Source: Trichomonas vaginalis G3 (lineage: Eukaryota > Parabasalia > Trichomonadida > Trichomonadidae). Taken from it: a stretch of 64,000 bases of DNA. A program made the position numbers and the translations under genes. Positions 1 to 10,801 of this stretch are shown here, one piece after another. Below the pieces are notes generated by a model. That model worked only from the letters and a program-made list of their open reading frames with translations, was not told the origin of the DNA and searched no databases. Position 1 is the stretch's first letter, and each line of letters starts with the position of its first letter. The stretch lies in the NCBI RefSeq assembly GCF_026262505.1, contig NC_067205.1:8990001-9054000 (forward strand), read 5' to 3'.

Positions 1-702
1 TATATCCCATTTATGTCATACAATATTCCCAGACTCAAAGATTATATGCAATGACTTCGACAACTATATGGACCGTCTCAAAACTATACCAGACACAAAC
101 AATATATTGAAAGAGTTAAAAGAAAAGATACCTATAGGTAAGATGGAACGTATACCATTAGATAAGAAAATATTGTGAGAGAGGTTTTGAAAAAAGCAGA
201 ATATATAGACTGGAATAGTATATCTGCTAGACTATATATAGTGGTGCTATAAGAGTTCATGACATTGAAACACTTATGTCAAAAGTTTTATATCTTAACT
301 ATACAAATGTTTTCAAAGATGACATAGAAAATATATTGAGGGTATAGAGTTTGTGAGATGTTATTGGACAGAGTTGTATGAAAAATATAAAGACAAGGAA
401 AATGTTTTCTTTATAGTGGACCCGCCGTTCTATAACACATGGGATTTTCAATACCAAGTAGACTGGACTTTGAGAGACTCTTTAGAAACTTTAGACGTTT
501 TACATAACCATCCATGCTTTTACTTTACATCCGATAAAAGTGGTTTGGAAACCGTTATGAGATGGTTAGAGGACATACATGACTATGAGTTTAGATATGA
601 CAAGATAGATATGAGAGAGGTCCTATAAACCGGAGAAAGTGTCATAACAAAGAAATTTTATTAGTAAGTAAATGTGGTTTGAAATAGGACTACTTGTTTT
701 AG
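1..702 (+). pseudogene. DNA adenine methyltransferase, Maverick fossil copy
   Basis: Dam-like N6-adenine methyltransferase, cut by the window start. The catalytic motif IV reads DPPF, followed by the YNTWDFQYQVDW stretch also seen in the counterpart at 21501-22334 on the other strand. Its role would be to methylate adenines in element or host DNA. It is a fossil with several breaks. The 3' end overlaps the start of a 43-residue membrane protein. Confidence 0.75.
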
Positions 703-803
703 GTTTTTTCCATTGTGTCATTTATTTATTTGACGTGGCAGAAAAGTACAGAGAATATGAAGATGAACCAATGCCTGCAAATGTTCAGTATATGTACTCG
801 TAA
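672..803 (+). CDS. 43-residue single-pass membrane microprotein (Maverick)
   Basis: A small frame starting MWFEIGLLVLGFFHC, with one hydrophobic segment (about residues 4-20) followed by an acidic tail rich in E, D and Y. It overlaps the end of the methyltransferase gene. The counterpart at 21400-21531 on the minus strand differs by one residue (I/M at position 5) and has the same length, so it is probably a real gene. No family is recognised. The membrane location is inferred from hydrophobicity. Confidence 0.5.
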   Translation: MWFEIGLLVLGFFHCVIYLFDVAEKYREYEDEPMPANVQYMYS

Positions 804-826
804 GAGATATTTTTATCTAATATTAA

Positions 827-1189
827 ATGGACGCACAGAACTTAGCGAATGCACAGCAACCTGGACAACCAAACCCAGAGAATATTCCAAATGAAGTTAG
901 AATACAAACTGCAATGGCAAACTATGGTCAAGTGCCAACAGATGTACAAATGCAAACTGCCATGTCAAATGACGCTGCGTTAGGTTTGCCACCATGGTAT
1001 GCAAATATGAGATGGAAAGAGTTTTATACAAACCCTGAAGTGGGATATAAACAACTTTATGCAGATGACGCGAACACAGGAGTTGACCCAGAATATGTTT
1101 TCTACCAGAGGAGAAACAGAATGTATGAGCTCCAGTTAAAGAATGCTATGGAACTCAACAGGAAACGTAAGAGACTAGGTGGACATTAG
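827..1189 (+). CDS. Maverick 120-residue protein, unknown function
   Basis: A frame identical in protein sequence to 21014-21376 on the minus strand. The N-terminus is rich in Q, N and P and contains a repeated RIQTAMANYG / QMQTAMSND unit. The middle has W and Y residues (PPWYANMRWKEFY) and the C-terminus is basic (NRKRKRLGGH). The start follows the Maverick promoter pattern TTTTTATCTAATATTAAATG. No family is recognised. Its place among structural-type genes suggests a virion component, which is inference only. Confidence 0.7.
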   Translation: MDAQNLANAQQPGQPNPENIPNEVRIQTAMANYGQVPTDVQMQTAMSNDAALGLPPWYANMRWKEFYTNPEVGYKQLYADDANTGVDPEYVFYQRRNRMYELQLKNAMELNRKRKRLGGH

Positions 1190-1207
1190 ATTTTTACATA
1201 TAGTAAA

Positions 1208-1492
1208 ATGGGTTTCTTCAGTAGTATTGGAAACTTCTTCAGAAGAGTTGGAAGAGGTATATGGAATGGAATAAAAACCGTAGGAAGAGGAATTTGGAAC
1301 GGTGTCAAAAATATTGGTAAAAGGGTAGGTCAGTTTGTTGGTATTATACCTAAAGACCCTGAACCAGAAGAGCAAGCTCCTGTTATACAACAGCCTGAAC
1401 CTGCACCACAGTCTAGTTGGCAACCAAATCCAACACCACAACCGGTATATATAAAAATTATATTTTTACCGTTCGATAGTAGTTGTATATGA
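1208..1492 (+). CDS. Amphipathic small protein (protein VI-like?), Maverick
   Basis: Begins MGFFSSIGNFFRRVGRGIW and carries a tandem VGRGIWNGIK / VGRGIWNGVK repeat predicted to form a cationic amphipathic helix, followed by a P/Q/E-rich tail. The counterpart at 20753-20995 is 80 residues. Such glycine- and tryptophan-rich helices resemble membrane-active minor virion proteins such as adenovirus protein VI. This is analogy, not detected homology. Confidence 0.6.
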   Translation: MGFFSSIGNFFRRVGRGIWNGIKTVGRGIWNGVKNIGKRVGQFVGIIPKDPEPEEQAPVIQQPEPAPQSSWQPNPTPQPVYIKIIFLPFDSSCI

Positions 1493-2303
1493 AACTAAGT
1501 TCTAAGTAAAACGCATGGTATAATGGAATTATTCTTTTTCTTCCATCTGTAGTAAACCATACTTGAAAGTCTGAAATACTTCCACTTGGTGGTTCGTATA
1601 ACTTTGTAGGTTTTTCGTAAAAGTCATTTGCCAAGCATAAGAAAGAGTTTTGGGCGCCAGAAAATGAAGCATGAACAATAATAGCATCTTGGTCGAAAAC
1701 ATTTTCATATGTTCCATTAGGGTTTTCGACTTCATAAAAGTCTGGGTGTACTGGATATGCTGCAGGCTGATTTAACATCCTCATAAATCTATACCATGCC
1801 AAGTTGTTATATTTTGTAGAAATATAAACGTTTCTCCAAGGTCTTCTATTTTATTGATTTTAACAGTTGCATTTTTCCTGTCATAAATAATATCGAGATG
1901 GTATTCTCCTTCGTCAATGTTATACTGGTTTGCATATTCGATATAGATATCGTTTATTTTTTCTTGAAAAGCTTGAAGAGTTGTTTCTAAGTTTACAAGC
2001 AAACTAACTTGTAAAAGTTTTCCCTGTTCAAATTTCTCATACATACGTTTTTCTTTGTTTAGTATCGAACTTCAAAACCGACCGTAAATGGGAAACCATG
2101 TATGGCTTCTGAAATGAACTTCATTCTACGAAAGCCAATAGCTTTTGTGACGGATGGGTCTCTTAACCATCTTAATGGGTAGTACAAACGATAGCCTTCA
2201 TGCTTTACGGTCTCTGTCTCAAACTTTTGACCGACATTAGTAAAAAGTTCATCTAATGGTTTAGTTGTAGCAACTCTTGAATTTTCTTTTCTATTGAAAG
2301 CAT
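1458..2303 (-). pseudogene. Maverick paralogue-family protein, fossil copy
   Basis: Counterpart of the plus-strand gene at 19901-20748 and paralogue of the gene at 14620-15478. The family ends in a highly conserved block with VFDP, HASFS, NSFLC, FYEKPTKLYEPPS and SDFQVWFTT motifs. It diverges from the fibre gene at 2322 across an 18-nt shared promoter. The function is unknown. The copy is broken, with a few breaks. Confidence 0.6.
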
Positions 2304-2321
2304 ATTTTATCTAGAATAAAA
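2304..2321. promoter_or_regulatory. 18-nt bidirectional Maverick promoter
   Basis: Exactly 18 nt separate the two divergent start codons. The core is TCTAGA flanked by T-rich and A-rich arms (ATTTTATCTAGAATAAAA). The copy at 19883-19900 is the same sequence inverted. Confidence 0.6.
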
Positions 2322-3705
2322 ATGTCGAAAGATATTGCTTCCATGAGAGAAATACAACACAACCGACAACTCATTATGCAAGCTCTAAATAAGAACACAA
2401 CAAACTTTTCAAACTATTCTAAGATATCTGAGTCATTGAAAGAAGGAAACTTAAAACTGACATTAAACCCAATGACAGATGAGTTTCTGTTTCAAGACAA
2501 GAAGAACAATACTGTCTGTATAAATCCAACAAAAGGAACTTTAAACGAGAAACCTATAAATGAACTTCTTTTGAAAGCAGATGTTGACAACAAAGCTGAC
2601 AAAGAATATGTAGACGATGCAATAGCAAAAGAAGAAGAAAGAGCTAACAATGCTTATGCAACAAAAGAACATACTCATCCTGAACTAGCAGACAAAACAT
2701 ATGTTGACAATAAAATGTCAAGTGAAGTGACAAGAGCTGAAAACGAATATTCTAAAAAGACTCATATACATTCTATATCTGAATAACAGACTTAAACGTT
2801 AGCCTTGAAAGAAAGCGGATGAGGAATGTGTGGCTAGTGCGTTAGAGAAGAAAGCAGATAAGGAATATGTGGATGAAAAAGATAAAGAAATTATAGAAAG
2901 GGCTGAATGGTATCATGAATGGACATCGAAGATATTTAAAAACTAAAGCCGATACAGGATGGGTTTCAGGATGTTTAGACCTTAAAGCAGATAAAACTTA
3001 TGTTAACGATGAGTTAGAGAAGAAAGCAAATAAGACTCATACACATACAAGTTTTACAACTTTTACAGCAGACGACATAATATTGAACTTTGACCTTGGT
3101 TCAAGTGCACCATTAGAAAATCCAAGTACAAGCGTAAAAGATACACTAAACAGTTTAGATAACAGTTGCAGGAACATTGAAAGTCATGCCAGAAACTTTG
3201 AAGCACATGAACTACCCCGCAATGTTAGATAAGAAAGCAGACAAAACAGAGCTTCAAACATTAAAGACAGAAATGCTTCAAACATTATATCCTATAGGCT
3301 CTATTTATACGTCAATGAACTCTACCAGACCAGAAACAGTTCTGGGTTTTGAACTTGGACTCAAATAGTCGACAGGTTTTTGTATTGTGCAAACTCTTCA
3401 AGGAAACAGGTGGAAGTAAAACGATTTCAGGTGAAAATTTACCTGCACACAGTCACTACATAGATTTAAGTACATCTCAAGCAGGTTGGCATAAGCATAG
3501 ATATTGTGGATTGGTCAGCAATGACAAAAGGTAAAGGATATGAGTTAAAGACAACGTTAAGTTTGCTATAAATTGTTACTGGAGTAACACTGAGGGAGGA
3601 GGAAACCATACACATCACGTTTCAGGATATACGCAAACAACGGGACAAAGTAAAGAATACATGCCACCTTACATGACAGTTTACGCATGGTATAGAAATG
3701 CTTAG
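2322..3705 (+). pseudogene. Phage-type tail fibre/collar protein, Maverick fossil copy
   Basis: Inverted counterpart of 18474-19882. The N-terminal half contains repeated KADKTYV(D/N) and KTHTH units typical of trimeric phage fibre shafts. The C-terminal half carries the collar-type YPIGSIYTS, LPAHSHYIDL and YMPPYMTVYAW motifs. The likely role is host or surface attachment of a particle. It is a fossil with several breaks. The 3' end overlaps the convergent integrase gene by a few bases. Confidence 0.7.
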
Positions 3706-4659
3706 TCGTCATTTTCAACTTCTTTAGCATATTCGTCAGGAGTTGTCTTATATTTGTTAGGAACTGTCTTTGAAAGTATACCACCTTGAACTTTGACAAG
3801 TTTGAAACGAGGTCTGACAATAGTAGTTTTATCTTCTGCTTGCAGTCTGTACATTTTGCCATGTTTGCCTAAAACTTCATAATATTCTCTTGTATACTTT
3901 CTTCTATTTTTACGAACACGAATGTGAGTACCTGTCGGGTTCCCATTGTTGTCATAGTCAATAGTATTTTCATATGGGTCGCGTTTAGGTATTTCTATTT
4001 TTACTTTGTCACCTTTCTTAAGTTTGAAGCCCGGCATTCTTTCTTGTTTGTCTCTTTTGACTAAATTATTAAATATATAGTCTTTCTCTAAGTCAGGGTT
4101 GTTTTTCATTTCTTCGGGGAGTGGTTTCCCAAACCTTTTTGTTTACGGCTATTGTAAATATTTAAAACTTGTCTCACTTTGGGCCATGGAGAAGTGTCTA
4201 TACTTGTCGTCATATGACATTTTCATTTGCTTCACCACCTTGTGGTTGGTTTAAGTCTCTTAACATTTTTATACAACCGTCAATGACACCAAGAGCAGAA
4301 TGGTTTTGGTCGACAATGAAATATTGGTTTACATTTTTTGAACGCAGATAGTTTTTTACATCATCTGATTTGAAAGAACTTTCAAAGTCAGTGTCAGTTT
4401 TGTTGGATGGTATTTGTCAACGAATATTGTCAAAGCAGTTTTCACATCTAAAATATTTTTGGACCATAATGGTATGGCTTCACAGTATCTTGTGTTTTGA
4501 CCAACAATTATTAGCCAGTATGGTGGTCCATTTCTCTATACCTCGGAATGTTTCCAAGATATCCATAAACCAAGCATTTGGTGTTGAACTAAAGATTTTT
4601 ATCATGAGTGCTTTCTTTGTCGCTTTAGAAACATAGGGGTCCTTTGTTGGATTCGTCAT
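3702..4659 (-). pseudogene. Maverick integrase, fossil copy
   Basis: Counterpart of the integrase at 17521-18477. The C-terminal part is a basic, SH3-like region with KKGDKVKIEIPKRDPYEN and a tail ending EYAKEVENDD. The rve-type core lies in the upstream half. Maverick integrases join element ends to host DNA. The copy is broken. Confidence 0.75.
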
Positions 4660-4676
4660 TTTTTATCCTATAAGAA

Positions 4677-5088
4677 ATGGGTTTATTTGGCGCATTAGCA
4701 GGAGTTGCATCCAGATTTTTGCCCGCAGTTGGAACAATAGCCAGAGGTGTATTTGGAGTTGGAAGGAAGATTTTGAGTACATTAGGTATACTTAAAGAGA
4801 AAGCACAACCTATTATACAAACTGTACAGAAAGGTTGGGATGTAGCACGAGATGCAGCAAATCTTATTCCAAATCCTGAAACAAGAGGAAAGTTCAAGGT
4901 GGATGGACAATGTAGGAAGACAACAGAGAAACTATTATAACAAAGCAAATGACTACTATAACCAAGCAGGACACTATATGGACCAAGGTGAAAGATTCTT
5001 TAACAGAGGATATAACCATGCACAACAATGGTAAACAATAACCAACCTCAACCGCCTCAAACGTGGGGAATGTAAAATTTTTTACTGA
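4677..5088 (+). pseudogene. Second amphipathic (protein VI-like?) protein, fossil copy
   Basis: Inverted counterpart of 17090-17503. It starts MGLFGALAGVASRFLP, a glycine/alanine-rich hydrophobic helix, then continues as an N/Y/Q-rich repetitive helix (YYNKANDYYNQAGHYMDQG). It resembles a membrane-active minor virion protein only by composition. Broken. Confidence 0.55.
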
Positions 5089-5094
5089 GATGAA

Positions 5095-5202
5095 ATGAAC
5101 AATACAGCATTGAGACAAATGGGTTCAAGATGGATTTGTCGGCTTCCAGCAGTTACACAACGTGTTTGTCAAGTTCTTCCTATACCTCAGGAAGTTTTTA
5201 GA
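5095..5202 (+). CDS. Partial 54-residue basic protein, cut by the assembly gap
   Basis: The frame begins MNNTALRQMGSRWICRLPAV and runs into the N gap. The complete counterpart is at 16919-17083 on the minus strand. The product is unknown. Confidence 0.5.
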
Positions 5203-5227
5203 NNNNNNNNNNNNNNNNNNNNNNNNN
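5203..5227. other. Assembly gap (25 N)
   Basis: Twenty-five N characters. Sequence to the left belongs to the inverted right-end block. Sequence to the right belongs to the capsid gene. The true distance and the true join are unknown. Confidence 0.99.
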
Positions 5228-5693
5228 AATATCATATAAACATAGATGGAAAATATTTCAAGAGAAGAATTTCTACAGTTGAGGATAGGTCATACAACTT
5301 GACATTAGATGCTATGAACTTTAACAACAACTTCACAACAACCATTAACCCTGAAATGCAAAGTTCTATTATGCCATATGTGAAAGTATGGACTCATACA
5401 GGAGGTCAAAAAACTCAATATACAAATGGAGACCGTTCAAACTTTTGGCTTGGCATTCCATTTGCTGACTCAGAAGACTTTATGGGTGGTATTTCAACTG
5501 TTGTACTGTACAAATACAATATACTGGTGACAGAGACGGTCCAGATGAACTGAGAGCAAAGAAGTTTACAAAACCAATAGCACTTTTCACGGAAGATGCT
5601 CTTTTGAAGATTCGTTCGATGAAACCTGCTGGGGCTCCTCAGATTGGCATAACGACAGCTTCCATCGAGCAGATTTTGGCAGCAGGTCAGTAA
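5228..5693 (+). pseudogene. Major capsid protein, C-terminal part, fossil copy
   Basis: Matches the downstream part of the capsid gene at 51217-52821 in the right Maverick, including YHINIDGKY, NLTLDAMNFNNNF and DRSNFWLGIPFADSEDF. It starts at the assembly gap, so the upstream part is not in the assembly. Broken. Confidence 0.75.
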
Positions 5694-6004
5694 GTTGTTC
5701 TTGAACTGACTTCTCTCCGTCAAATATTGACAGTACGCCAGTTTTGACATAATATTGTAAGATAAACTTACCTTTAGAATATCTGTAAGTTTTGTTGTTA
5801 TATTTTTGTATGCTTCAAGAACTTTCACCATCTCGGTTATACCAACTTTCTTTGCTTTATGAAAAATTTTGGTTCAGCAAATATTGCTATTCTATAACAT
5901 TTACCATTGTTTGTATAAAGAACTATTCTGTCAATGTATTTGTATTGTTTGTGTGTGTAAACTTTGTTCTGCTTCAATTCGAAGAGATACTCGAATACGT
6001 CCAT
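5587..6004 (-). pseudogene. Maverick 139-residue protein, fossil copy
   Basis: Counterpart of 52715-53134. It is convergent with the capsid gene and overlaps its end by about 107 bp. It diverges from the next gene across an 18-nt promoter. The product is unknown, and the copy is broken. Confidence 0.5.
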
Positions 6005-6022
6005 CTTTTTATTCTAAGTAAA
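6005..6022. promoter_or_regulatory. 18-nt bidirectional Maverick promoter
   Basis: CTTTTTATTCTAAGTAAA fills the whole space between the start codons of two divergent genes. It is identical to 53135-53152. Confidence 0.6.
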
Positions 6023-6605
6023 ATGTCATTTCCGAAAAATAGAAGCGTGAGTGTTTCAAAAGGTTTAATGGCGGTGGCAGATGTGAAGTTAAATTCACCA
6101 ACTCAAACAAACAGTCAAAGTGTTGTTGTCAATGTCAAAAGACAGAGATGTTGAAGTGGGGAAACCATACGAGGACGAAGATGGTATACAATTGTTCCTG
6201 TAAAAGAACAACCAACATATCCTGAAGTTAGCAGAGACTTAAGTTCTGTTGCAGATATTCGAAATGACTACCAACAACTTAAAGACAAACTTCAAACTCA
6301 GGAGAAGATTTGTCAAGCTTTAAGTATAATGTTAAACTTGGTCGAACACAACCCTGTAAAAGTGAACTCATATGTCATTGCACCTCATGAAGTTTTGAAA
6401 GAACTATTGAAACTTTTGACAGAGGCAGACGATATAAACATCAAAGAAATAGAACCCGACATTAGTTGCTGTGGTGTTTCATATAATGTCATTGACAAGA
6501 TATACGTTATGAAAGGAGGTGAAACGTTGAACTTAAAGTATAGTTTCCCAGACGTCATAAAAAATATTTGACGACCACAACATTTCATTAAAATTTATTT
6601 GCTAA
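6023..6605 (+). pseudogene. Maverick 193-residue protein, fossil copy
   Basis: Counterpart of 53153-53734. It starts MSFPKNRSVSVSKGLMAVAD and has a helical middle (DKLQTQEKICQAL-like) and a C-terminal domain with YVIAPHE. The function is unknown. Broken, with few breaks. Confidence 0.6.
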
Positions 6606-6853
6606 GTAAAAATGTCAAAAACTTCTTGAAAGATGTTTTGAAGAAAAATAATATAGACTTTATTTCATGTAAAGGACTTTACACACTTTTGAACGATATG
6701 AAAGACCCTGTTTTGTTTGTTCGTGTAGACAAAGGAAAGTTCTATGTCTTTACAAAATATTTGAACTTCTTAGACAGAGAACTTCAAGAAACGCCATGTG
6801 AAAGTTTAGATGAAGTTCTTCTCCACTTTCAGAAAAACTTTAAATATATATAA
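6599..6853 (+). CDS. Small lysine-rich protein found only in the left Maverick
   Basis: An 84-residue frame with VKNFLKDVLKKNNIDF and LYTLLNDMKDPVLFVRVDKG motifs. It sits between the 193-residue gene and the penton-like gene. In the right Maverick these two genes are separated by only 6 nt and this frame is absent, so it is an insertion or a loss between copies. No family is recognised. The frame opens at a TTG, so the true start is unclear. Confidence 0.4.
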   Translation: MLSKNVKNFLKDVLKKNNIDFISCKGLYTLLNDMKDPVLFVRVDKGKFYVFTKYLNFLDRELQETPCESLDEVLLHFQKNFKYI

Positions 6854-7649
6854 ATGGCAGAAGATATAATGGTTTATACTATTACGACTAAAAACCCTGA
6901 GTCATATAATTCTATAACAACAAACTTACAAAGTCCTCAAGGACGATATTGTAAACTAACTTTAAACACAATGACGACTAAAGCCTGTTTTGCTCTTTTG
7001 ACACCAGAAGACTTTATTGTTGTGAATGGTAAAAAATACTCCTTTTGAAGATACTTACTCAGATATACCACCAACAGGTTTTGTTGACTTATTTAATACT
7101 TTAAGGACGGGTGTAACATGTGCTGCAACTAGAGCAGGTTTCATTATGTTTGGATGTCCGACTGAGTTTACTATAACAATATGAGCTATAATACAAAACT
7201 TATATCTGGTTTTTACTACCAACAGTTTCCTATAACAGGAAAGGTGTCATACAAGGAATGTCTATTCCATTGACATTAAGCACACCAATCTTATATATTG
7301 TTTCAAACTTAGGTTCAAAGTGTTATTCGAATGTTGACAGAAACTATTATGACCAAAAGATACTTATGCGTATAAACAATACTTTCTCTGCTGGTTTGCC
7401 TATTGTTCATTCGAATGCAGAATTTTCAACCTTAGTGAACTCAAACACTTTGGCAAGTATAACGTTGACATTAGTTGACGCAAACTTTGTTCCTGTAAAA
7501 CTTTTATGTCCTATGTATTTGTCAATGACGGCAGAAAGTTTCGAATTGGAAGATGCAACTGGTGAAAGTATTGTATTACAAGAACAACTTCAACAAAAAT
7601 AGCTCAAGAACAACAAATGCAACAAATGCAACAACAAAGTCAAGAATAA
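6854..7649 (+). pseudogene. Penton-like minor capsid protein, fossil copy
   Basis: Counterpart of the 265-residue gene at 53741-54538. The N-terminus (VVYTITTKNPESYNSITTN) and the Q-rich C-terminus are conserved. A single jelly-roll penton role is inferred from its size and its place next to the capsid gene. Broken. Confidence 0.5.
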
Positions 7650-7675
7650 AAAAAATATTTTTTTATTTTTATAAA

Positions 7676-8908
7676 ATGTACAGAATAGATTTTCAGATTT
7701 TTATGACTTCAAGCATTCAGAAATATGTGTCCATTTCGAGACTATAACAAAGCAGTCGAGAATTTGAAACGTTTAGTCATTTATGTTGACTCTGCCCCAG
7801 AATGTTATGTAATGAAAGAATGGGATGTAGTCTTTAACAAACCAAGAGCAACAATAGTTTCAGAACAAGAATGTAGACAGAAACTTAAGAAATAAAAGTC
7901 GTACAAGTTGGCATGAAGATGTTAGATGCTTGGGATATCTTATTGTCAAAGTTAGAAGATTTTTCAGTTCGAGGTATAAAGTTCTATACACCTTCTCCAA
8001 AACTTCTATTCTATCTTCACTGGATATAAATACGAACAAGTAGAATGGAAAGAAAATATTATAGAAGCTTGGTTAGACCATGTCAAAGAAATTATATGCA
8101 ATGGAAACGAAAAGGTTTATGAGTATATCTTATGTTGTTTTTGCAAACATCTTACAACATCCAAGTGCTAAAAATGAAACTGCTCTCATTATAATTGGAA
8201 AACAAGGAAACTGGTAAGAACACATTCTTTACAGATATCTTATGCAAACTGTTAGAGGGCTATTCGAACCCGAATATGACAAACTTAGAAAACATCTGTG
8301 GTAAATTTAACTCCTCAATAGAGAATATGAAACTTATAGTTTGCAATGAACTTCAAAGTATAGATACAACAAAAGTTTTAAACTCAGATGCTTTGAAGAG
8401 TCTTATAACAGACAAAGTTGGAGTTGTTGAAAGAAAATATAAAGACCAAAGAGTTTGTGAAAATGTTGCAAACTTCATTATGGTTTCAAACAATGCTGTT
8501 CCGATGAAGTTAGAAAGTTCTGACAGAAGATATGTAGTTGTCAGAACGTCAGATTCTCATATGCAAGATACAGAATATTTTGACGACTTAGCAGAAACTT
8601 TGACATCTGACTTTTACAACCACTTGTTCTCATATTTTATGACATTAGATATTTCAAAGTTCAATCCAAGACAAATTCCACATACCGAAGAGAGACAAAC
8701 ATTGTTAGAAGCAAACAAGAGTGTATATGAACTGTTCATAGATGAAACTGACTTTGAGTGTTTAGATGAAAGGTCATTGTACGATTCGTATAAACAATAT
8801 TGTCAAGAATATGGTTATATGACAGCGTCTAAAACGAACATTCTTGGCAAATGTCAAAAGTCTTTTAGACGTACAGAATGGTGTATATACAAAGAAAAAT
8901 TTTTATGA
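7676..8908 (+). pseudogene. SF3/DUF5906-type helicase, fossil copy
   Basis: Counterpart of the 411-residue gene at 54569-55804. The region after about 8195 is a long clean frame with NTFFTDILCKLLEGY, NICGKFNSSIENMKLIVCNE and the NVANFIMVSNN sensor-like block of superfamily 3 (D5-like) helicases. The role would be to unwind DNA at element replication. Broken in its first half. Confidence 0.75.
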
Positions 8909-8947
8909 GTAAATTTAAAAAAAATATTTTTTTATCCGATAGAAAAG

Positions 8948-9366
8948 ATGGCAAAATTCATCTCAGTAAACAAGTACATGTCAGGACTTAAAGAAGAACT
9001 AGACCCATTCACATATTTGAATGTTTACTTCTACCATTTTGAAAAGTCTTCATTCAGCAAAGTTTGGAACATCGAACCAGTTAAGTTTGCTATTGTGACT
9101 AAAATGGTGCGAAATTTGAAGACTTAGACATAGAAGGTTTGTTAGCAGTCAAAGAAAATTTTGACAGAAGGTTCTCAAACCTTAAAGAAGGCAAAGCATA
9201 CAAACTTGTTATACCTTATGAACCAAAGAAAGCAGACGACTATGAATATTATGAGTCTAAGATAGTTGAAGTTCAAGGTAAATTGGGTAAAAAGATTTTA
9301 GAGTCTAAGCCAGTGTTTACTCCTAAAGAGGAAGAGAACATTGACATTGACCCAGAAATGTTCTAA
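8948..9366 (+). pseudogene. Maverick 139-residue charged protein, fossil copy
   Basis: Counterpart of 55840-56259. The conserved C-terminal part reads VIPYEPKKADDYEYYESKI. The start is preceded by TTTTTTTATCCGATAGAAAAG. The function is unknown. Broken. Confidence 0.55.
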
Positions 9367-9381
9367 AAATAAAATTTTATT

Positions 9382-9887
9382 TTACATGTCAAATTTCTTT
9401 TTCTCTGGAACTGGTTCAGGTTCTTTCTTCTCTTCTTCTACTTTCTTTTCTTTCTTCTCTTCTTCTACTTTCTTTTCTTTCTTCTCTTCTACTTTCTTTT
9501 CTTTCTTTTCTCTCTTCTTCTTCTTCTCTGGTGGAGTTATGTCAAATTTGGCGCAACCATATTTATGTAAAAGTTCTTTGTCCTTTAATAGCTCATCTAT
9601 TCTGTTTTCTATTTCATCTTCAAGAACAGCGCATGTGTCTTCTTTGCATTCTAAGAAGTTTTGTTGGACTTCATCTCTCCAAGAGGCGTCATCTCTGTCA
9701 ACAAGTCTGTCATTGACAAATTTTAAGACTGCTCTGCTTAATGTTTTATGGTTCTTGTCATATTCCAGAAACAGAACTTTAGAACAAATTCACCTTTCTT
9801 GTTTACACTATGTAAGATTTTATGGTCGACAGATGTTTTGCTGTCAAAAAGCTTGTCTCGAATATAGATAGCGAAATCGCTAGACAT
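9382..9887 (-). pseudogene. Maverick K/E-rich-tailed protein with expanded repeat, fossil copy
   Basis: Counterpart of 56276-56734. The C-terminal tail is a lysine/glutamate repeat (EKKEKKVEEE units). The left copy carries about three units where the right carries about one, so the tail is a coding minisatellite. It diverges from the packaging ATPase gene across a 36-nt promoter region. Broken. Confidence 0.55.
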
Positions 9888-9923
9888 TTTCTAAAAGATA
9901 AAAATTTTAATTTTTCTAAAAAT

Positions 9924-10801
9924 ATGTTAGAAAAAAAGTTTGCTGACATTGACAAAAAATTTGAGAATGTTTTAAACAAGAACACAGAGGAAGTTAGAAA
10001 ATGCTCAGATAAAACCTATACATGACAAGTTCTTATTTGCTCAGAATGGTATAACAGGTCTAATTGCACCACCTGGGTCGGGTAAGACTTTCACTTATCT
10101 TAAAATGGCTGCACAACAACAAGAACTAGATGAGAAGAACCCATTCTATGAGTTAGTTGTTATTTGTAGTACTTCTGGTCAATTTGACCAAACCGTCAAT
10201 TCGTTCAAAGATATTATAAAGAAGTCTAAGTTAGTATGTATAAAGGATACTGAGTTGTTAGATTGGATAAAGAAGTACCAAAGAAGAGTTTTGAAGTATA
10301 ATGCTATAAATGAGTATATAAATTCTAAGTTTAAAGACCAAATGAGGAAATGCAGAGAATATTAGAGAAGAAACACTTCAGAAAACAACAGAAAGAGATA
10401 GAATACATTTCGAAGAAATTGCAATCTTACGATTGGAAGACTTACCCTCATAGGTGTCTTCTTATCTTAGATGATTTCGCCTCTCATCCTTTGTTAAAGA
10501 ATAGAGAACAAGATATGTGTCGAATTCTTAAGAAGCTCAGACACTTTAACATCTCAGTTGTCATTTGTGTACAGACAGCAAAGAGTTTAAGTAAGGATGT
10601 TAAAAGAATACTTACTGACATTATACTTTTCCCCGGATTGTCCGAAGACGATTTCATGGAACTTATGAAAGAGTCCATGGCAGGTAAGTTTTGACAGACA
10701 TGAACTATGGAGAAGTACAAAGTCATACAAGACCCTCATACTTCTTTCAGAATTCATATCTACGCGAACAAAGTTCAAATTGTAAAAAGTCAAGCTTGAA
10801 A
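9924..10801 (+). pseudogene. A32/FtsK-like packaging ATPase, fossil copy
   Basis: Counterpart of 56771-57646. The Walker A (APPGSGKT) and Walker B (CLLILDD) motifs are readable. It would pump element DNA into capsids. Broken, with few breaks. Downstream, a 0.43-kb cassette is inserted relative to the right Maverick. Confidence 0.8.

Larger units (their letters stand above)
1..5202 (+). repeat. Left arm of a 5.2-kb inverted repeat inside Maverick DNA
   Basis: This block is an inverted, nearly identical copy of 16975-22206. Gene order and intergenic signals match: methyltransferase, 43-residue membrane protein, 120-residue protein, amphipathic protein, paralogue-family protein, fibre, integrase, second amphipathic protein and a 54-residue protein. 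It stops exactly at the N gap (5203-5227). Either a second Maverick lies tail to tail here, or the scaffold joined two copies wrongly. Confidence 0.9.
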
